Assembly: GCF_036289405.1 (NCBI RefSeq)
Contig: NZ_JAYFFI010000017.1
Location: 1-43,698 of the forward strand
DNA from: Pseudoramibacter faecis
GTDB taxonomy: Bacteria; Bacillota; Clostridia; Eubacteriales; Eubacteriaceae
Direction: 5' to 3'
Length of the DNA stretch: 43,698 nucleotides
A program made the position numbers and the translations under genes. Shown here piece by piece: positions 9,097 to 16,749 of this stretch. Position 1 is the stretch's first letter. Every line of letters starts with the position of its first letter. The notes beneath the pieces were generated by a model. It saw nothing but the letters and a program-made list of their open reading frames with translations, had not been told where the DNA came from and made no database searches.

Positions 9097-9124
9097 AAAA
9101 CCCCATATGGGCATATGGGGTTTT
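9097..9124. terminator. Bidirectional terminator hairpin
   Basis: CCCCATATG (9101-9109) pairs perfectly with CATATGGGG (9112-9120), flanked by AAAA and TTTT. It lies 33 bases past the stop of the 4-hydroxybutyryl-CoA dehydratase gene and ends that transcript. Confidence 0.8.
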
Positions 9125-9157
9125 ATGATGGCGACGCCTTTTATCGCGCCGTTTAGA

Positions 9158-10633
9158 TTATTTTTCGATGCCAACAATATCCTTAACCAGTTGCTTTTTG
9201 CCCTGAATATTGTCCTGGCGCGCAATCATGATGCGCTGGGCCTGGGGCGAACCGGCACCGTGCATGGATTCGGTCCGATAACCGACGGCCGCGGTCCCGA
9301 GGCAGACGTTTTCGAGGAAACGCATGACCTTCACGCGGTCTTCTGTCGGGATGCCTTCGTGAGCCGCGAAGTATTTGGTGCAGATATCGCCGATGGTTTC
9401 GCCGTTGCGGCCCGCCACCGTCGCCGACTTAAAGTCCTTGTCGGCCGGCAGGGTGACCATCAGGCCGCCGGCGATATCTTCGGCCAGGCGGACGATTTCA
9501 TAGGGGAAGCGGGTGATGTTTTGCTTGCAGACATTGGCGAGCAGCAAATCGATTTGATAATTGCCGGCCGGGGTCGCATGCCCTTCGGCGGAACAGGCAA
9601 TCCCGCAGGAATAAAGCGTTTCGTTCAAATGGGTCATTTCGATAAGCTTATCCTTGATGTGGGACGCGCATTCGACGCCGTTGCATTCCGCCGCAAGGGC
9701 TGCCGCCCCGATGACCACATCGCCCACACCGACTTTGCAGCCGCCGTAGCTCTGACGATGATAACCGGCAAAGCGTTCGACCATCATGCCGGAGAAGTCG
9801 GTTTCGCCGTTCATAAAGATATATGCGTTGGGAATAAAAACATCGTCCAGAACCACCAGGGCTTCCTGGCCGCCGAACTTCGGATTCCCGACATCGATGT
9901 CGCTGCCCTCCAGCTTGCGGGTGTCGCAGGACTGGCGCCCATAAACCATATAGACCCCTTCCGCATCGCTGGGACAGGCGAAGGACACCGCATAATCCTT
10001 GTCTTCTTCGCGCATGGCGATGGTCGGCATCATCAAATGCCAATGGGAGTTGATGGAGCCGGTCTGGTGAACCTTGGCACCGCGGACGACAATCCCGTCG
10101 TCCCGATGTGCCACCACGTGGACAAACATGTCCGGATCCGGCTGGGCATGAGGGGCGAGGCCGCGGTCCCCCTTCGGGTCGGTCATCGCACCGTCAACCA
10201 CATAGTCGTTTTCCTGCACCATCTTCAGGAAGTTCTTGAAATTGTCGTGATAATGGGTGCCGTGGGCCTGATCGCATTCATAAGTGGTGGAATACACCGC
10301 GTTGAAGGAATCCATTCCCACACAGCGCTGGAAGCAGGATGCCGTTTTCTGGCCGAGCAGCCGTTGCATTTTAACCTTTCGCACCAGATCGTCGGCAGAC
10401 TGATGCAGGTGATTGAAGCGGTTGACGGTTTCGCCGGTCAGGTTGGAGGTCGCTGTCATCAGATCCCGATAGGCCGGATCCTGGGCGAGGTCGTAGGTCA
10501 TTTTAATGCTGTTAATGGAGGGACGAACGATGGGATGATCCACCCAGTTTTCGACGCGTTCGCCAAAGATATACACTCGCGTTTTTAATTTGCGCAAACT
10601 TTCGACGTATTGATCGCCTGTCATTAAAGCCAT
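9158..10633 (-). CDS. abfD: 4-hydroxybutyryl-CoA dehydratase / vinylacetyl-CoA isomerase
   Basis: A 491-residue flavin and [4Fe-4S] enzyme of fermentation. It dehydrates 4-hydroxybutyryl-CoA to crotonyl-CoA by a ketyl-radical mechanism and also isomerises vinylacetyl-CoA. The cluster ligands known from the clostridial enzyme are all present: Cys100 and Cys104 (SCFQRC), His292 and Cys299 (YHRQSYGGCK). The active-site Glu257 and Tyr296 are also in place. The length equals the family's. The product crotonyl-CoA would enter butyrate formation. The start at 10633 has GAAGGAGA close upstream. It sits between the pyruvate:ferredoxin oxidoreductase gene, from which a terminator separates it, and the sigma-54 activator gene. 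The other genes of the succinate/GABA route are not in the window. Confidence 0.95.
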   Translation of the reverse strand: MALMTGDQYVESLRKLKTRVYIFGERVENWVDHPIVRPSINSIKMTYDLAQDPAYRDLMTATSNLTGETVNRFNHLHQSADDLVRKVKMQRLLGQKTASCFQRCVGMDSFNAVYSTTYECDQAHGTHYHDNFKNFLKMVQENDYVVDGAMTDPKGDRGLAPHAQPDPDMFVHVVAHRDDGIVVRGAKVHQTGSINSHWHLMMPTIAMREEDKDYAVSFACPSDAEGVYMVYGRQSCDTRKLEGSDIDVGNPKFGGQEALVVLDDVFIPNAYIFMNGETDFSGMMVERFAGYHRQSYGGCKVGVGDVVIGAAALAAECNGVECASHIKDKLIEMTHLNETLYSCGIACSAEGHATPAGNYQIDLLLANVCKQNITRFPYEIVRLAEDIAGGLMVTLPADKDFKSATVAGRNGETIGDICTKYFAAHEGIPTEDRVKVMRFLENVCLGTAAVGYRTESMHGAGSPQAQRIMIARQDNIQGKKQLVKDIVGIEK

Positions 10634-10659
10634 GGTTTTCTCCTTCTTTTTTCAATCTG

Positions 10660-10699
10660 AAAACCGAATCTCGGCAAGTGTCCCTGCCGAGTCGGTTTT
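10660..10699 (-). terminator. Terminator after the pyruvate:ferredoxin oxidoreductase gene
   Basis: A long hairpin: on the minus strand AAAACCGA...CTCGGCA pairs with TGCCGAG...TCGGTTTT, ending in TTTTC. It separates the transcript from the downstream dehydratase gene. Confidence 0.75.
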
Positions 10700-10727
10700 A
10701 TTTCCAAATAAACTTTGCGTGATGGTT

Positions 10728-13700
10728 TTATGGTTCTCTGTTAGCCAACGTCAGATAGCTTTGATATCTTTCCTTGGCATCCCGTTCAGCCTTGTCGTAA
10801 AGTTCCTGAGCCTTTTCGGGAAAGGAAAGTTTGAGGGAAGCGTAGCGGTTTTCTCCCATGAGGAAAGCCTGGAAGTCGCCCTTAGGTTCCTTGGAATCCA
10901 TCGTGAACGGGTTTTTGCCCTGCTTCTTCAGATCCGGATTGTAGCGATACAGATGCCAGTAGCCGGCTTCCACCGCGTTCTTTTCCTCGGTGATGGATTG
11001 GCCCATGGCCTTCTTCATGTGATGCTCGATGCATGGGCAATAGCAGATGATCAGCGACGGGCCGTCATAGGCTTCGGCTTCACGGATCGCCTTGAGGGTC
11101 TGATTATAATCCGACCCCAGAGCCACCTGCGCCACATAGACATAGCCATAGCTCATGGCCATCATGCCGAGGTCTTTCTTTTTGGTGTCTTTTCCACTGG
11201 CGGCAAATTTCGCAATGGCGGAGGTCACTGTCGATTTCGATGCCTGGCCGCCGGTGTTGGAATACACTTCGGTATCGAGCACGAGTACGTTGATATCTTT
11301 GCCGGAGGCGAGCACATGGTCGAGACCGCCATAGCCGATATCGTAGGCCCAGCCGTCGCCGCCGAAGGCCCAAACGCTCTTCTTGGTGAGGTATTCTTTG
11401 TTGTCGCGGATAAATTCGGCCGCGTCACTGGTATCGCTTGCGATCGCGTCGAGCAGCACATCACTTACTTCACGAGAGACCGCTGCATCATTGCCTCTTT
11501 CGAGATAATCAGCGCAGGCCGCTTCGGCAATTCCCGCTTCTTTGAGCTGCTGCACTTTATCTTTCAGCTGCCGCTTGACGGCATCCTGACCAAGCACATA
11601 GCCGTAGGCATATTCTGCATTATCCTCAAAGAGGGACATGGCCCAGGTAGGGCCATACCCTTTTTGGTCGGTGCAATAGGGCGAGGCCGGTGTGGAGCCG
11701 CCGTAGGCCGAGGAGCAGCCGGAGGCGTTGGTGATGTACATCCGGTCGCCGAAGAGCTGGGTGATGAGCTTGATATAGGGGGTTTCGCCGCAGCCGGCGC
11801 AGGCGCCGGAGAATTCAAAGTAGGGTTTTGCAAACTGGGAGTTTTTGATGGTCTTGTCGTTGGCCACCGCCGTCTTGATGGCCACCTTTTCGACGCCGAA
11901 GATCCAGTTGTCGGCTTCCTTCAGCTGGGACGCGAAAGGCTTCATGACCAGCGACTTCTCCTTCGACGGGCAGACGTTGACACAGCTGCCGCAGCCGGTG
12001 CAGTCGTAGGGAGAAACCTGAATGCGGAATTGATAGGCGCCCATGTCCTTGCCGACGGCTTTCTTCGTTTCAAAGCCGGCCGGCGCCGCTTTGGCTTCCG
12101 CTTCGTCGAGGAGCACCGGGCGGATGGCCGCGTGGGGGCAGACCAGCGAGCAGTGATTGCACTGGATGCACTTGGTGAGATCCCATTCCGGCACTTCCAC
12201 CGCCGCGCCGCGTTTTTCGTATTTGGTGGTCCCCGCCGGCCAGGTCCCGTCCTCGAGACCGTATTTGGTCATCTGAGCCACGGTCAGCGCGTCGCCTTCC
12301 TGGCGGTTCATCGGCACCACCACTTCTTTGATGAAGTCCGGAACGCCATTTTCGACCTTCGGATCTTCGGCGGTGCGCCAGCTTTCGGGAATATCGATCT
12401 TCACGAAGGCGTCGACGCCCTTTTCAACGGCCGCGTTGTTCATATTGACCACCTTCTGGCCTTTTTTCTTGAAATAGGACTTATAGTTGGCGTCCTTCAT
12501 TTCCTGAACGGCCTGTTCGATCGGAATCACGCCGGAGAGCTTGAAGAAGGCCGACTGCAAGATGGTGTTGGTGCGACCGCCGAGCCCCAATTCGCGGGCG
12601 ATGTCGATGGCGTCGATGGTGTAGAACTGGGCGTGTTTTTCGGCCAGCTGGCGTTTCATACTCGCCGGCAGATTAGCCTCGAGCTCGTCCATATCCCACT
12701 GGCAGTTGAGCAGGAAGGTGCCGCCATCCTTCAGGTTTTTCACCATGTCGTAATTGTGAACATAAGAGGGATTGTGGCAGGCCACGAAATCCGCCGCCTG
12801 AATCAAGTAGGGCGAGTGGATCGGATTCTTCCCGAAGCGCAGGTGAGACTGGGTCAAACCGCCGGACTTCTTCGAGTTGTACACGAAATAGGCTTGACAG
12901 TAAAGGTCGGTGGCGTTCCCGATGATCTTGATGGAGTTCTTGTTGGCACCCACGGTCCCGTCGGAGCCCATGCCCCAGAATTCGGCACTGGTTTCGCCTT
13001 CCGGCGTGGTGTTGATTTCACCGCCGATGGGCAGAGAAGTGAAAGTCACGTCGTCGACAATCCCAATGGTGAAGTTATTCTTCGGCTTGTCGGCTTTCAG
13101 ATTGTCGAACACGGCGACGATCTGAGCCGGGGTGGTATCCTTGGAGCTCAAGCCGTAGCGGCCGCCGACGATGGTCATCGGCAGTTCCCGTTCTTTATAG
13201 ATCGCGCAGATGTCCTGATAGAGCGGTTCGCCCATGGCGCCCGGTTCTTTGGTGCGGTCAAGCACGGCCATCTTGGTGACCGTCTTCGGGATCGCGTTTA
13301 AGAAATAATCCGCGGCGAAGGGACGATACAGGTGAACGTTGATCATCCCGACCTTTTCGCCCTTAGCGACCAGGTAGTCGATGGCTTCGCGGGTGGTTTC
13401 CGCGCCGGAGCCCATCAGCACGACCACGCGTTCGGCATCGTCCGCGCCGTAATAATTGAACAAATGATAATCGCGGCCCGTCAGCTTGTTAATTTCCTGC
13501 ATATAGTGTTCAACGGCGTCGGGCAATTTGTCAAAGTTGGTATTCAACGCTTCGCGGCACTGGAAGAAGATATCCGGGTTGACCGTGGTTCCGCGGGTCG
13601 CCGGGTGCTCCGGGTTCAGCGCATGCTTTCTGAACGCCCTGATTGCATCCATATCGACCAGAAGGCGCAGATCTTCGTAATCCAGCGCGTCGATCTTCTG

Positions 13701-14240
13701 AATTTCGTGAGAGGTGCGGAAGCCGTCGAAGAAGTGCAGGATCGGCATCCGGCAGTGAATCGCCGCCAAGTGAGATATCGCGCCCAGGTCCATGACTTCC
13801 TGCGGAGAGGAAGATGCGATCATGCCGAAGCCCGTGCTGCGGACGCCCATTACATCAGAATGGTCGCCAAAGATGGACAGCGCGTGAACCGACAGCGTTC
13901 TGGCCGACACATGAAAGACTCCCGGCAGCATTTCTCCGGCGATTTTATACATATTCGGGATCATCAGCAAAAGTCCCTGGGACGCGGTGTAAGTTGTGGT
14001 CAGTGCGCCGCATTGCAGCGAGCCGTGAACCGTCCCGGCCGCTCCGCCTTCCGACTGCATTTCAACCACTTCAACCGGCTGGCCAAAGAGATTCTTCTTG
14101 CCGTTCGCCGCCCATTCGTCCACATGTTCCGCCATGGGTGAAGACGGCGTGATCGGAAAAATCCCCGCCACTTCCGTAAAGGCATACGAAATATAAGCCG
14201 CCGCTTCATTCCCGTCCATTAATGCGATTTTTTTGGACAC
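10728..14240 (-). CDS. nifJ: Pyruvate:ferredoxin (flavodoxin) oxidoreductase, single-chain
   Basis: A 1170-residue homodimer-type enzyme that oxidises pyruvate to acetyl-CoA, CO2 and reduced ferredoxin in the cytoplasm. It is the central energy step of clostridial fermentation. Domains in order: thiamine-pyrophosphate pyrimidine domain from residue 1 with the IFPITPSSPMAEHVDEW start; middle CoA-binding and linker domains; two ferredoxin-like clusters with ligands near residue 690 (CIQCNHCSLVCP) and near 745 (CTGCGSCVNVCP); and a C-terminal TPP domain with the proximal-cluster motif GACAGCGETPY near 810 and the GDGWAYDIGYGGLDH motif. The start is GTG at 14240 with AGGAGG upstream. A strong promoter lies at 14348-14376 with a perfect palindrome just downstream of the expected start site. 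A divergent GntR regulator is the natural candidate to control it. Confidence 0.97.
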   Translation of the reverse strand: MSKKIALMDGNEAAAYISYAFTEVAGIFPITPSSPMAEHVDEWAANGKKNLFGQPVEVVEMQSEGGAAGTVHGSLQCGALTTTYTASQGLLLMIPNMYKIAGEMLPGVFHVSARTLSVHALSIFGDHSDVMGVRSTGFGMIASSSPQEVMDLGAISHLAAIHCRMPILHFFDGFRTSHEIQKIDALDYEDLRLLVDMDAIRAFRKHALNPEHPATRGTTVNPDIFFQCREALNTNFDKLPDAVEHYMQEINKLTGRDYHLFNYYGADDAERVVVLMGSGAETTREAIDYLVAKGEKVGMINVHLYRPFAADYFLNAIPKTVTKMAVLDRTKEPGAMGEPLYQDICAIYKERELPMTIVGGRYGLSSKDTTPAQIVAVFDNLKADKPKNNFTIGIVDDVTFTSLPIGGEINTTPEGETSAEFWGMGSDGTVGANKNSIKIIGNATDLYCQAYFVYNSKKSGGLTQSHLRFGKNPIHSPYLIQAADFVACHNPSYVHNYDMVKNLKDGGTFLLNCQWDMDELEANLPASMKRQLAEKHAQFYTIDAIDIARELGLGGRTNTILQSAFFKLSGVIPIEQAVQEMKDANYKSYFKKKGQKVVNMNNAAVEKGVDAFVKIDIPESWRTAEDPKVENGVPDFIKEVVVPMNRQEGDALTVAQMTKYGLEDGTWPAGTTKYEKRGAAVEVPEWDLTKCIQCNHCSLVCPHAAIRPVLLDEAEAKAAPAGFETKKAVGKDMGAYQFRIQVSPYDCTGCGSCVNVCPSKEKSLVMKPFASQLKEADNWIFGVEKVAIKTAVANDKTIKNSQFAKPYFEFSGACAGCGETPYIKLITQLFGDRMYITNASGCSSAYGGSTPASPYCTDQKGYGPTWAMSLFEDNAEYAYGYVLGQDAVKRQLKDKVQQLKEAGIAEAACADYLERGNDAAVSREVSDVLLDAIASDTSDAAEFIRDNKEYLTKKSVWAFGGDGWAYDIGYGGLDHVLASGKDINVLVLDTEVYSNTGGQASKSTVTSAIAKFAASGKDTKKKDLGMMAMSYGYVYVAQVALGSDYNQTLKAIREAEAYDGPSLIICYCPCIEHHMKKAMGQSITEEKNAVEAGYWHLYRYNPDLKKQGKNPFTMDSKEPKGDFQAFLMGENRYASLKLSFPEKAQELYDKAERDAKERYQSYLTLANREP

Positions 14241-14316
14241 AATTCTTTACCTCCTTCTCACGTCACGAATAACGATTTGTTCGTCCTCTCCGCAACATTT
14301 CAACATACACCACCAT

Positions 14317-14335
14317 AAAAATGCATGCATATTTT
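14317..14335. promoter_or_regulatory. Candidate operator palindrome in the nifJ/gntR gap
   Basis: The perfect palindrome ATGCATGCAT (14321-14330) is flanked by A-rich and T-rich runs that extend it. It sits 6-25 bases downstream of the predicted nifJ transcription start, a classic roadblock position for a repressor. The divergent GntR protein is the nearest candidate. This is inferred from position and symmetry only. Confidence 0.45.
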
Positions 14336-14347
14336 TAATATACACAC

Positions 14348-14376
14348 AGAATACACCGTTTGAAATCCTTTGTCAA
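14348..14376 (-). promoter_or_regulatory. Sigma-A promoter of nifJ
   Basis: On the minus strand TTGACA (14371-14376), a 17-base spacer, then TATTCT (14348-14353). The start site would be near 14341, leaving a leader of about 100 bases. Confidence 0.75.
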
Positions 14377-14432
14377 TAATGAATGAGAAAACTTTTTATT
14401 GTTTTTTAAATGATAAATTGCACTAAAAATAT

Positions 14433-14461
14433 TTGAATCGCACATTCGGTTATTATATACT
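14433..14461 (+). promoter_or_regulatory. Sigma-A promoter of the gntR-tetR operon
   Basis: TTGAAT (14433-14438), a 17-base spacer, then TATACT (14456-14461). It is followed by a short leader containing a terminator-like hairpin. Confidence 0.75.
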
Positions 14462-14472
14462 GTAAATATTTA

Positions 14473-14518
14473 AGAGATTTGATGGCGGCTGCACAACCGG
14501 CGGCGTCATCTCTTTTTT
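14473..14518 (+). terminator. Terminator-like hairpin in the gntR leader
   Basis: AGAGAT (14473-14478) pairs with ATCTCT (14508-14513), extended inward by GATG/CGTC with a two-base bulge, then six T. The gntR ribosome site AGGAGG starts only two bases later. It looks like a leader terminator rather than the end of a gene. Confidence 0.55.
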
Positions 14519-14532
14519 AGGAGGTATTATCT

Positions 14533-15213
14533 ATGGGTTCTCAATCAATGACAGCCTATCAAAAAATAAAAGAAATGATTTTTCACATGGAACTGCTGCC
14601 GGGCGGCAAGATTTCCGAACCGCAGATCTCGGCCAAGCTCAACATCAGCCGAACGCCGGTTCACGATGCGTTGCGCCGGCTTGCGGCCGAAGGCCTCGTC
14701 ACCATCGGGCGCAACCGCGGCGCTTCCGTGAACGACCTCTCGGATAAAGAGATTAAAGAAATCGGCACGGTGCGTTTGTCCCAGGATATTCTCTGTGCCA
14801 ACCTTGCCTCCTATTACGGCAGCGCCGCCGACTTTGAATGGCTGCGCCAGCTGGCTAAGGCCTGCGAGGAAGCCGCCGCCCGGGGAGACATTTATTTGCG
14901 CATCAAGGCCGACAACGACTTTCATCTGGCTATTGCCAAAATTTCCGGCAACGCCTATTTGTATCGCCAACAATACGCCCTTTATCAGCAGGTGCACCTG
15001 GTGCAGATTTCCAAATACAAGGACATCAAAACCAGTCTCGTGCAGATCCATCATCATCTGCCGCTGATCCAAAGCATCCACAAGGCCGATCTGGACGAAG
15101 CCGCCGCGCTGATCTTTGACCATATCAAAGACTTTTACCACCTGGATCCCTATGTGATGAAGTGCTATACCCGGTCAGATGCGTCGGCCGACGCGCCGAA
15201 GCCGGCACAATAA
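14533..15213 (+). CDS. GntR-family regulator with FCD (FadR C-terminal) domain
   Basis: A 226-residue DNA-binding protein. Residues 1-70 form the winged helix-turn-helix (PQISAKLNISRTPVHDALRRLAAEGLV). The rest is an all-helical FCD ligand domain with family metal-ligand residues in DNDFHLAIAKISGN and a later histidine in the HHHLP stretch. FCD regulators sense small organic acids or their CoA esters and mostly repress adjacent operons. AGGAGG lies eight bases before the start. It is read divergently from nifJ and followed after about 10 bases by a TetR regulator, so the pair is one operon. The palindrome at 14317-14335 in front of nifJ is a plausible target; the ligand is unknown. Confidence 0.9.
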   Translation: MGSQSMTAYQKIKEMIFHMELLPGGKISEPQISAKLNISRTPVHDALRRLAAEGLVTIGRNRGASVNDLSDKEIKEIGTVRLSQDILCANLASYYGSAADFEWLRQLAKACEEAAARGDIYLRIKADNDFHLAIAKISGNAYLYRQQYALYQQVHLVQISKYKDIKTSLVQIHHHLPLIQSIHKADLDEAAALIFDHIKDFYHLDPYVMKCYTRSDASADAPKPAQ

Positions 15214-15225
15214 CGAGGTGATATG

Positions 15226-15873
15226 ATGAGCGCCATCCAAAAAAAGCCTCGGCTCACCAAGCGTCAGCTGCAGGCCATCGAAACCAAAAAAAAGATTTAC
15301 GACGCCGCTGTCCAAGTGATCAACGAAAAGGGATTTGGCAATGTCAGCATCGAAGACATCACAACCCGGGCCAACGTGGCCAAAGGCAGCTTTTATACCT
15401 ATTTTAAATCCAAGGAAGACCTGCTGTTCGACACCTTCCGACAGTCCGATGCGGTTTATGCCCAAGCCTTTGCCCGGGTGCAGGACGAAGATTTTCTGCC
15501 CATGGTCACCCGCTTCGTCAAAATTTCCTACACGGAATACGAAAAGCGCGGCAAGGGCATCATCAAGGCCATCGTTGCCAATTATTTCACCTTTCCGGAC
15601 AATAATTTTTACGGAGAAGACCGCGATCTGCTCAAGTGCCTGAATCACATTGTGACCAAGGGCAAGCTGCAAAACCACCTCTCGGCCCATGTGCCCACCA
15701 CCCAATACGTCAGTCTCCTGCTGTCGACCCTCATCGGTGCCGAGGTCATGTGGTGCATCGACGACCGCGGCAGCTGCCTGGCCGATATGGTCGCCGATGC
15801 CATTGAAGTGGCCGCCCGGGGCATGATGCAAATGGCCGCAGTCCCTGCCAAAGAGATCGCAGTCAACGCTTGA
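15226..15873 (+). CDS. TetR/AcrR-family transcriptional regulator
   Basis: A 215-residue regulator. The N-terminal helix-turn-helix is clear: KKIYDAAVQVINEKGFGNVS, then EDITTRANVAKGSFYTYFKSKEDLL. The C-terminal ligand domain is not assigned to a subfamily. I prefer the second of two adjacent ATGs (15226), because the GAGGTG ribosome site is then five bases away; the first lies only two bases from it. It directly follows the GntR gene and should be cotranscribed. Target and ligand are unknown. Confidence 0.88.
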   Translation: MSAIQKKPRLTKRQLQAIETKKKIYDAAVQVINEKGFGNVSIEDITTRANVAKGSFYTYFKSKEDLLFDTFRQSDAVYAQAFARVQDEDFLPMVTRFVKISYTEYEKRGKGIIKAIVANYFTFPDNNFYGEDRDLLKCLNHIVTKGKLQNHLSAHVPTTQYVSLLLSTLIGAEVMWCIDDRGSCLADMVADAIEVAARGMMQMAAVPAKEIAVNA

Positions 15874-15941
15874 ATGCTTTTGAGGCGCCCGATTTTCTGC
15901 CGCCGCCCCGGCGGCTTTCTTTCTTCCGTACCCGCCCACGC

Positions 15942-15979
15942 AAAAACCCCCTCGGGACCTCGTCCTAAGGGGGGTTTTT
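15942..15979. terminator. Bidirectional terminator between tetR and folT
   Basis: AAAAACCCCCT and the partner AGGGGGGTTTTT form a hairpin with A and T runs on both sides. It can end both the rightward tetR transcript and the leftward folT transcript. Confidence 0.8.
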
Positions 15980-15996
15980 AATGCTCATATGATTTT

Positions 15997-16527
15997 TTAA
16001 TCCGAACGCTGCAGGACCTGCTGCTGATTCGCCGTGCCCCAGCGCATCACCGGGCGGGTCACCACGGCGATCAGCGCCGTATTGATCGGGAACATCACCA
16101 ATTCCTTCACGGCCCGGGCCGTCAGCACGGCCACAAAGCCGTTGCCGTAAAGCATTGACAGCCACAGGCTATTGAGCAAAAACGAAATGAAAAGTGCGTT
16201 GATCGCCTGAGCGAGCACGGTGCGCTTCAGCGAGACATGGCCGTGCAGCATCAGCCCGAAGATCAGCCCGGACAGAGCAGCACTGATGGTAAAGCCCGGG
16301 AAGAAAGGTCCTGTCGGTCTCACCAGATAGCCCAAAATATCGGCTGCAGCCCCAACCACTGTACCGCCGATCGGCCCGAGCAGCATTCCCGCCGCTGCAA
16401 TGGGCAGGATGTTAAAGCGCAGCTCGGTCAAACTGGTGATCGGCACTTTGAAAAAGCTGAAAATCACGGAAATCGCCACGAAGAGTGCTGCCAAAGTCAA
16501 CGTCTTGGTCTTGTTAAAAATTGCCAT
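15997..16527 (-). CDS. folT: ECF transporter S component for folate
   Basis: A 176-residue hydrophobic protein with about six membrane helices. The pattern LRFNILPIAAAGMLLGPIGG and the later PTGPFFPGFTISAALSGLIFGL is that of folate-family ECF substrate-binding subunits, which load tetrahydrofolate-type vitamins and dock to the shared EcfAAT energy module encoded elsewhere. The start at 16527 is chosen because AAAGGAGG lies seven bases upstream; the frame stays open to 16656 but that part overlaps the riboswitch. The tetrahydrofolate riboswitch in the leader (16584-16680) independently supports the substrate. The gene has its own promoter and terminator, so it is a single-gene transcript. Confidence 0.92.
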   Translation of the reverse strand: MAIFNKTKTLTLAALFVAISVIFSFFKVPITSLTELRFNILPIAAAGMLLGPIGGTVVGAAADILGYLVRPTGPFFPGFTISAALSGLIFGLMLHGHVSLKRTVLAQAINALFISFLLNSLWLSMLYGNGFVAVLTARAVKELVMFPINTALIAVVTRPVMRWGTANQQQVLQRSD

Positions 16528-16534
16528 CAAAAAA

Positions 16535-16568
16535 CCTCCTTTGCAGTTTCCTTTCGCTACAAAGGAGG
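16535..16568 (-). promoter_or_regulatory. Expression platform: hairpin covering the folT ribosome site
   Basis: On the minus strand CCTCCTTTG (16560-16568) pairs perfectly with CAAAGGAGG (16535-16543), which is the ribosome binding site, and six T follow (16529-16534). The hairpin could hide the ribosome site or act as a terminator. The palindrome GAGGATATCCTC (16565-16576) would compete with its first arm. Confidence 0.75.
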
Positions 16569-16583
16569 ATATCCTCAAAAGTA

Positions 16584-16680
16584 GCAGCGGGATGCGATGT
16601 TCGAAACCGTAAGCGATGCTTTTCGTTCTGACGACAACTCCCCGTTCGTCAGACACTTAACGCTTCGAAATCTACTCTGC
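16584..16680 (-). ncRNA. Tetrahydrofolate riboswitch
   Basis: On the minus strand the conserved blocks of the THF riboswitch appear in order: GCAGAGTAGAT, AAGCGTTAAGTGT, GAACGGGGAGTTG, ACGAAAAGC, the GCTTACGGTTTCGAA region, and ATCGCATCCCGCTGC. The outer ends pair (GCAG with CTGC) to close P1. It lies in front of a folate transporter gene, the usual location in Firmicutes. Tetrahydrofolate binding should turn the transporter down. Confidence 0.93.
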
Positions 16681-16700
16681 TTGATTCTTTTATTGATGCC

Positions 16701-16729
16701 ATTATACCGCCGGTCCGCCGCTTTTTCAA
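16701..16729 (-). promoter_or_regulatory. Sigma-A promoter of folT
   Basis: On the minus strand TTGAAA (16724-16729), a 17-base spacer, then TATAAT (16701-16706). Transcription would start about 14 bases before the riboswitch P1 helix. Confidence 0.82.
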
Positions 16730-16749
16730 CCGCTGCGGTCATTTTTATT

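Noticed and set aside
9097..9124. CATATG-rich palindrome considered as a regulator site
   Set aside because: Its place just past a stop codon with A and T runs on both sides fits a bidirectional terminator better.
9107..10588. 493-codon plus-strand frame opposite 4-hydroxybutyryl-CoA dehydratase
   Set aside because: Antisense shadow; the minus-strand gene has all catalytic residues.
10660..10699. Possible -24/-12 element (GGCAG...TTGCC) before the dehydratase gene
   Set aside because: The GG and GC are 11 bases apart, not 10, and both belong to the arms of the nifJ terminator hairpin.
10632..13301. 889-codon open frame on the plus strand opposite nifJ
   Set aside because: It is the antisense of a highly conserved gene in a GC-rich genome; composition is the mirror of nifJ codons and no family resemblance is seen.
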